Assembly: GCA_025642075.2 (NCBI GenBank)
Contig: JAODUO010000180.1
Location: 506,501 to 570,500, forward strand
Origin: Ridgeia piscesae
Lineage: Eukaryota > Annelida > Polychaeta > Sabellida > Siboglinidae
DNA length: 64,000 nt
Direction of reading: 5' to 3'
Both the position numbers and the translations under genes were made by a program. The notes under the pieces were generated by a model. It was not told the DNA's origin, made no database searches, and was given only the letters and a program-made list of their open reading frames with translations. Shown here in pieces: positions 56,701-64,000 of the stretch; position 1 is the first letter of the stretch, and every line of letters starts with the position of its first letter.

Positions 56701-59700
56701 TGTTTTATTTCAGGCCAGCATTGCCCATATAAAATAAATAGATACATGCATTGATAACAAAGTATGTTAAAACATTCCATTTGCAGCAGTCCAGAAATTG
56801 AGAATATTTTGCTTCGCCTTCTCTTAGCCTTCACCGAGCAGCACTTCTGCAGAATCACCTAAAGGTACTTCTCTGGCATCTGGGCAGCCATCTTTACTTA
56901 TCTAAATTTCCAGTGACCTTGAGGCTATGACGCACATCAGACAAAGCACTAGGTTTGGTGGGTAACACTAAAAATAGCTAATGCATCACGTATATAAATT
57001 ATGTAAATACTGGCTGGAGAATGCAGCTGTATTCAATCTGATCATTAGTTTGGAAAGATGATACAATTTGTCTGACAAGTCTGCACCAAAAATAGAATTA
57101 TGAATGACACCAAATAATACCTTATAAGATAGTAATAATGGTCATAGATATCAGTGTATTTTTATCATCATGTCTCTTTAGTTGTTTTTTTCTGCAGATA
57201 AAACAATCTTTTATCAAGCTTTTATTACCTTTCGAAAGACAGTAGTCTCATAAAGGCCTACACAATTTCCTGACGTGCATACACTTGGATAGGGGAACGA
57301 ATTCATTATTATGGATATTTTGGATGACACAAAACGTTTAGTAAATGTGTAACCTTTTGAGGACATTCTTTATATAAGTTACATACCCACGAATGTAGTA
57401 AGTGAATGTTGTAATGGGTTATTGAAACTCACAAGACAATCTGCAGTGTATTCATGTGGAGGGACAGGTCAAAAAAATTTCTTATTCAATACAAACTAGT
57501 CGTTTTATCTACTTGTGTCTTCATTTCTATCTGTCAAATAACCTGCAACCTTTTCCAAACTCCCAGAGCTCTGAGACTAACGGAAACACACACCTTCATT
57601 GGCCATTCTATTGATCTTAGCTGGCACTAAAACAACAGGCACATTTTCCATGAAGACAAAAGCCTATTTGCATTTCTTAGGAACTGGCTGTCAAAACATG
57701 ACAGAGTGAATGAAACTCTTTTTTAATTCCCAAATGCAGTCATTTGTTGTGATAGTCAGTCAGACACCGTTCTTCAATGAAAGTGTGGTTGAATAAAATG
57801 TGTACAGTTGTCATTATCCTTTAATATCTAACTTGGTGCTAACTGTCTTTGTGTATTGTACCAATCGTTAAAAAAATGATAATAAAATTATTATTATAAT
57901 TTAAATAAATTGGAAATTCAATTAAGACTAACTAAAAAAATTAATAAGCACTAACTATGCAGTGAGCTCATGCTAACCAACAGCGATTTTGCAATGACGA
58001 CAAAATCTGTATTTGGCAAAAATATCAACTTTTCTGACAAATTAGCAAAATCACATATCTAATCTAATTAGTGTTGATCACAGCATTTTCTTTTTATTTA
58101 AAGACAATCATATCCAGACATAGCAATCTGTATAAAGAAATCACGCCCACTGCGAATAAATATAATCTCTCTTCATCTTCACTTTGGTTAGCACATCATG
58201 TTTATGCATATTTAGTACCCATCACCTGCGTAATGTGATGAGCGATGTTATTGGGGCAAATTGGTTAATCCAAATGCGATTTGGCTAAAGGAAATTTTTT
58301 TCTTTTGCCAAACTGACTAAACCACTGATGACGTATGTATGTGGGTGGGTGGGTGGGTTGGTGGGAAACTGTGGGTGGCATTATGAGTACAGCTATAGCA
58401 TTATATGGCAGATTTATGAGTGATATTACAGAATATTACAAGCCAGCTTGGTTACTAATGAAGCCGACTGTGAAGGTCAGCCATGAGAGTGGGCCAGTGA
58501 CACCTGAACAGCAAAGTGATCATATAGTAGGCCATACTACTTTATTACACTGATTAAAGAAACACTGTTGGACTAACCTGAAGTGGGTATATTACTGAGG
58601 GGACTGTAAGGTGAGATTTGACTGTGTGTTAAATTGGTAAAAGGTGAATACCCCTGATGTACATGTCTAACAATAAGGTTATCAATGCAGCAGGTGTAAG
58701 AGTATATTCCACAGATTCCACTTCCTTCTTTTTGGCATTGTCGCTAAAACATGACAAAGACAGACAGAATCGTTTCTCTGCTTCTCCTTGTAGTTCACGG
58801 CAGGCCTGGCCTTGACACGAGTGCTTGGTTTGTCTCTTTTGTTTCTGTGGTTGTCCTGCACTGCCCATCACAACACCCACACTCCCCTCCCTGTGTGTGG
58901 GTCTCTAGTCTCTACTGCTCCCCCTACTCTGCCCTCCATTCTGAGGGTGTCCTCTTTCTTCTCTAGCCATCCTCCTTGGTCACTTTAAAAATAATTTCAA
59001 ATACCAACTAACATTGACATAATCTATCTCATCTTATGCTGAATCCTGAGTATGATAAACATGCGGTTGTGTTTTCCTCATTGCCCTACGTTAAGTTTCC
59101 AGTTTCATTTAGAACTTTGTCAACTTCAGATCCAGTTTTTGTTTTGAATTACACTTTCATTTGCCATTGGCACAAGACCATCCCAGCCATTGGAACGTCA
59201 GGATGTGGGACTCGGTGGGAGACAATACAATAAATATGTGTATAAGTCCTCGTCCATCTGACTGACCCACACTCATACTAATTAATTAGCTGCCAGTTAA
59301 CGAACACTGCCAGCCATCTGTTGCTAGACACTCGACTAGAACAAAATCAATGGCCGGTGTGTTAGGGTACGTTGGCATTATGCGATGCCATTAAATTAAT
59401 ATGAATATATTTATGGTCAGCGCATTCAATCTCAGCCTCAACATATTTTGACACGATCTGCAGCAATGCATGAATTATGCCAACTCACTGACGTGGCACC
59501 TTTTTAACAGAAATAAAAACTGACCAGACAAGTTGGGAGGGTCAGTCAAGGTCAAATTAATCCGAGACAGCCGTTACATGTGATACTGTTATTGTGTGTT
59601 GATTCAAGGTGGCTGTTATTGACGGCATTGTGAGAATTCATCTGATTCTGTCCACTGAGACAAGCCTTCTGAGAACTCAACCAAGCTGTCATCTGCTTGC

Positions 59701-61960
59701 TTTACAGTCTGGGTTGTGGTTAGTGGGTGACATTCCCATAGACCTGACTACATAAGCTAAGGGGCCATCTCAAGGTAGTGATATGTGTTAATTAATAAAG
59801 AAAACGTATATTTTTACAGGGTGAGAGAATTTATGTTATTTAAATTTTAAATGTATGTTTTCTATAAAATAAACATTGTTTATTTTCTGTTATATGTCCA
59901 TAATGATGTTGACTTTGAGAGCACTCAGTGCCAGTTTTGATTTGATTAAGCATTGTGAATGTACAGGTTGGTGTAATTCAGGCTTTGTGTAGTATGCAGC
60001 CTCAGGGTAAACCACCCTTTTTAGAGACTAAGACTGTAAACTAACATTTTGAGACGCTACCTAATCCATGGCTCAGTGTAAAGTGGGACTAGAGTTGATG
60101 CCACGTTAAACAGATTTCACTCATCCCAGCCTCCGAGGGTCCCTGCTGACTATGTCTGTCTCTGATGACTGCTGTCAGACCCAGAGCCACCTTTCTCCAC
60201 ACAGGTTCATGCTAGCTGTTATGAAATCACTGCCAACTACTCTACAGTCTACACCCACAAACCTTGACCTCAGTGGTCAGTGAGTAAACACTGCTCTAAG
60301 AGTCAGACACAACGGTCTGGGACGTCTGCTATCTCACAGGGCTACTCTATAAATATGGGGCTCACATAACAGGTGAACTTTTGTTGACATCCTACAAACG
60401 TCTGATTCTGTGGTTGTACAGTAGACTTTAGGAGGCCCCAGTGGCCGGTGGAATGCTAGACGAATCCAGAAAGATCGCTGGAATGCAGACGACAAGACTG
60501 GATCACTGACATGAAGTAGCGTAAGAGATTCAACAATTACCTAGGTGGAGTGCACTTCACCGTACGTGCCCAACTATCCGGGCCTCTTTGGCCAGGGTCA
60601 ATCCTGTCACCTTGAGACAGCGATGTCCTAAAGGATTCACAAATAGCTGCATCTCTTGAGCCAATGGTTGGTTAGTGTGACAGTGGAGGTCTGGTGGTAG
60701 AAATGTCAATGTCACCCAAATGATCACTCGCCGAGCTTCAACCTGCTTCATGGGTGTGTACTTATTCTAGGATAGTTTAGTCTACGTGTTCTTGGCATAA
60801 AGATCTCTTTACCCATTGATTCTTTGTGGCTTGGCCATAATACCTTATTTGATTGGTACTTTCTTGGGATCAAAACATTCTGTATAACTCTGCAATTATT
60901 TATATATTCTGCATGTGGTAACACTTTGTATTCCACATTACCGGGTAGTTATAAAATAAGACATTTATATTAAAACCCATAACATGTTTAATAGTTTTGG
61001 AAGTTATGTTATATAGATATGTAAAACTAAATAAAATACACACTTGCCACTTACCAGTTACCTAACACAACAATAACCCAATTCCTTGATGTTTACTTAT
61101 CTCTTATCTGCTTACTCTAAAAGTTTACTTATGCAACTATCAAAACAACAGTGGGTTTACATTCACCTAAACAACGGAAGTTAGTGCCAGTGAACTTGCA
61201 GCCACTCTGTTCCTGAAGTGCACTATAAATATGACTAGATAAATAGGGGGGAAATGTATTCAAAAAGAAAATGATTATGCAGTTTTTAGAACTGAAATGA
61301 GTGCACAGTGTAAATGCATATGATAAGAGTTGTGATACTATACCTAATAATTCTTGCAGCAATAAAAAATAATTATAACTGAAATACACAGCAATACAAA
61401 AAATCCAAGTAACAAGTTCAGTTCTGATGAAAACCACACACAGGAGATATAAAAACACATTTCCTTCCATAGTTGACAGTGTGACAAGACATGTGACATG
61501 TGATTCAACTGGCCAGACCTAACTCATGTCAAGTTACACACACACAGCCTTGTGCAGAAACCATTTATCACATTGATTTATCACTTTGATTAACTGGTAA
61601 AGTTACAAAACACTCATAAACTTAAAAGCACTATACTTCCATCCATCATATCTTCGTTTCCTCTTTTTCAAACCTTTTACTTTTCTACAATTAAGTCCTG
61701 GGCAGTTCGAATGAATGATTATGTAACTTAATTTCTGTCTTTTTTTAGCATTACTGAACATTTCTCAGAATAGTCTTTTTCAGATCAGAAAATTTCATTT
61801 GAGCATATCTAAGATGTATGTTTAGCAGGTAAAGGCTTTCATGTCATATTCAACAAAAACCTTTAACATTAGCAGTTATTCACACATCTTGGATAAGTAG
61901 AACAAAAGTTTGAGATCTAAGTACATCACTAATTGACGATGTTTGTGAGTCATTCCACAG
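53800..61960. other. 5' flank or 5' UTR intron of the SLC4 gene, little recognised
   Basis: About 8 kb of AT-rich sequence with no convincing exon except the small ORF at 55165-55293. Several open frames (55644-55898 and 58629-58880 on the minus strand; 58335, 58751 and 59036 on the plus strand) lack motifs and splice context. The SLC4 promoter and first non-coding exon probably lie here or beyond the window, but I cannot place them. Confidence 0.45.
55165..55293 (-). CDS. Candidate small ORF or exon (42 residues), unidentified
   Basis: An ATG-initiated open frame reads MVTYGSQIQYLMQELMGLDR then LSPTCGVIPHDSYVLTWNGK and ends VV-stop. An internal CAG at 55275 and an AAG|GTAGTT near 55171 could make the middle an internal exon of 99 nt. 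The composition (Trp, Cys, His, few rare residues) looks protein-like. I recognise no family, and its possible splice phase does not extend into SLC4 exon 1. Confidence 0.25.
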   Translation of the reverse strand: MVTYGSQIQYLMQELMGLDRLSPTCGVIPHDSYVLTWNGKVV

Positions 61961-61971
61961 AAATATTTGTA

Positions 61972-63072
61972 ACTGATGATCCTATCTACACATGCCTGTA
62001 ACTGATGATCTTATCTACACATGCCTGTAACTGATGATCTTATCTACACATGCCTGTAACTGATGATCCTATCTACACATGCCTGTAACTGATGATCCTA
62101 TCTACACATGCCTGTAACTGATGATCTTATCTACACATGCCTGTAACTGATGATCTTATCTACACATGCCTGTAACTGATGATCCTATCTACACATGCCT
62201 GTAACTGATGATCTTATCTACACATGCCTGTAACTGATGATCTTATCAACACATGCCTGTAACTGATGATCTTATCTACACATGCCTGTAACTGATGATC
62301 TTATCTACACATGCCTGTAACTGATGATCTTATCTACACATGCCTGTAACTGATGATCTTATCTACACATGCCTGTAACTGATGATCCTATCTACACATG
62401 CCTGTAACTGATGATCTTATCTACACATGCCTGTAACTGATGATCTTATCTACACATGCCTGTAACTGATGATCCTATCTACACATGCCTGTAACTGATG
62501 ATCTTATCTACACATGCCTGTAACTGATGATCTTATCAACACATGCCTGTAACTGATGATCTTATCTACACATGCCTGTAACTGATGATCTTATCTACAC
62601 ATGCCTGTAACTGATGATCTTATCTACACATGCCTGTAACTGATGATCTTATCTACACATGCCTGTAACTGATGATCCTATCTACACATGCCTGTAACTG
62701 ATGATCCTTTCTACACATGCCTGTAACTGATGGATCCTTTCTACACATGCCTGTAACTGATAGATCCTTTCTACACATGCCTGTAACAGATGATCCTTTC
62801 TACACATGCCTGTAACTGATGGATCCTTTCTAAACGTGCCTGTAACTGATGATCCTATCTACACATGCCTGTAACTGATGGATCCTTTCTACACGTCTGT
62901 AACTGATGATCCTATCTACACATGCCTGTAACTGATGATCCTATCTATGCATGCCTGTAACTGATGATCCTTTCTACACATGCCTGTAACTGATGATCCT
63001 ATCTACACATGTCTGTAACTGATGATCCTATCTACACATGCCTGTAACTGATGATCCTATCTACACATGCCT
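61972..63072. repeat. 29-bp minisatellite with higher-order structure, about 38 copies
   Basis: Unit on the + strand: GTAACTGATGATCTTATCTA plus CACATGCCT. Main variants are GATCTTATC, GATCCTATC and GATCCTTTC, plus a marker variant TTATCAACAC at 62241 and 62531. The right end (62700 on) is more diverged, with 30-nt GGATCC units and one 24-nt unit. Every TTATCT or CTATCT contains a GATA-factor-like AGATAR on the other strand. Confidence 0.97.
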
Positions 63073-63079
63073 GATGCTG

Positions 63080-63715
63080 CAATGTATTGTTACTTATCAT
63101 CATTTAAACAATTAAAACTAGTACATTTTTCAAACAAATATCACTTTGAATCCCTGTAAATTTAACTACGAAAGTAAGAAACAGAAAAACAAGACCAAGA
63201 TAATACATTATCCTGTAGTAACCAGACCACAAAAGGGTTAGGTTAGACCAAGTGAACTACACTAATTACACTTATGAGAGAGGCAAATGCTACACATTAA
63301 ACTAAAACAGATAACTTGAGAACATTTCCTCACATGGCTGGCCATGTGTCAAGTTGCACTGAGCTGTCAGTGCTGGAGACCACCTTCTGATTACAGGCCA
63401 CACAGGGCTAATACAGTCAGGAGAGGAAACACTGTGGTCCCTGGCGAGTCTTCACACACAGCCCAAGATTGCATGAATACCTCCTGGGAACAGTGGTGGT
63501 GGGTTCACTGGTGATTCAGGGAAATGATCCCTCACTTTCCACCACAGAAGAAACCACAGAAGAACTCACAGCAGACTCTGCTACAGAGGCAAGCTAGGCT
63601 GGGGCACTGTGGGAGCATCTGGTTGTTGACCACACCAGTCTGGTGCAATGTGGAACTACCCCCTGTGGTCAGTGACTACAGTACACTGTCTCCCTTGATT
63701 ACACTAACCTGATCC
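63080..63715. other. Non-coding stretch, nothing recognised
   Basis: Short spacer between two minisatellites. The small open frame at 63524-63712 has no support. Confidence 0.45.
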
Positions 63716-63721
63716 CTCCAC

Positions 63722-64000
63722 ATACCAGTCTAATACACTGTGTCACTTGATGACACCAGACTGATACACTATTTCACTTGATGACACCAGTCGGATACTA
63801 TTTCACTTGATGACACCAATCTGATACACTGTTTCACTTGATGACATTAGTCTGATACACTGTTTCACTTGATGACACCAGACTGATACACTATTTCACT
63901 TGATGACACCAGTCTGATACACTGTTTCACTTGATGACATTAGTCTGATACACTGTTTCACTTGATGACACCAGACTGATACACTATTTCACTTGATGAC
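63722..64000. repeat. 31-bp minisatellite, at least 9 copies, runs off the window
   Basis: Unit on the + strand: GATACACTGTTTCACTTGAT plus GACACCAGTCT. Variants are CTATTTC/CTGTTTC and ACACCAGA/ACATTAGT, and these alternate in a regular order toward the right edge. Confidence 0.95.

Noticed and set aside
61972..64000. CRISPR array
   Set aside because: Direct repeats are head to tail without unique spacers, vary among themselves, and the window is clearly eukaryotic.

Overview
The window is eukaryotic nuclear DNA from an invertebrate animal. Genes are split by GT-AG introns, the sequence is AT-rich and full of simple repeats, and it carries tRNA-derived SINEs. A mollusc or another lophotrochozoan is my best guess, from the general style of the SINEs and gene family. 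The sequence alone does not fix the species.

Two genes can be rebuilt completely, and they lie tail to tail. On the + strand, MRPL10 (mitochondrial large-subunit ribosomal protein uL10m) has five coding exons between 11445 and 16446. They join in frame to 249 residues, and a polyadenylation signal follows at 16539. On the - strand, a Na+-coupled bicarbonate transporter of the SLC4 family (NBCn/NDCBE/NCBE group) runs from an ATG at 53576 to a stop at 19996. Its 24 coding exons join in compatible phases to 1218 residues: a cytoplasmic N-terminal domain, a linker built from very small in-frame exons, a transmembrane domain, and a polar C-terminal tail. About 3.5 kb separates the two stop codons.

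Layout: 1-11.3 kb is mostly non-coding, with microsatellites, two related SINEs and two weak exon candidates. 11.3-16.6 kb is MRPL10. 16.6-20 kb is shared 3' flank. 20-53.7 kb is the SLC4 gene. 53.8-62 kb is 5' flank or 5' UTR intron with nothing convincing except a 42-residue ORF. 62-64 kb holds two minisatellites, one with a higher-order repeat and one running off the window.

The unusual feature is the position of the minisatellites. Many arrays start exactly at, or within tens of bases of, a splice site, and several contain copies of that site. Before SLC4 exon 21, a 42-bp unit (20 nt of exon start plus 22 nt of intron end) is repeated about 30 times, giving about 29 extra 3' splice sites. 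The intron before exon 13 is about 97% a 27-bp array of some 240 units that ends 2 nt from the exon and supplies the polypyrimidine/branch region. Exon 12 has a 28-bp array at its acceptor. Exon 1 has degenerate copies of its donor. Microexons 7 and 8 are flanked by four arrays. MRPL10 exon 2 has an old 27-bp array that repeats its acceptor. Because 27 and 42 are multiples of three and the units lack stops, the arrays create long artificial open frames and could also yield in-frame insertions. I consider this pattern of splice-site-anchored minisatellites, in two unrelated genes, the best candidate for something not previously described here.
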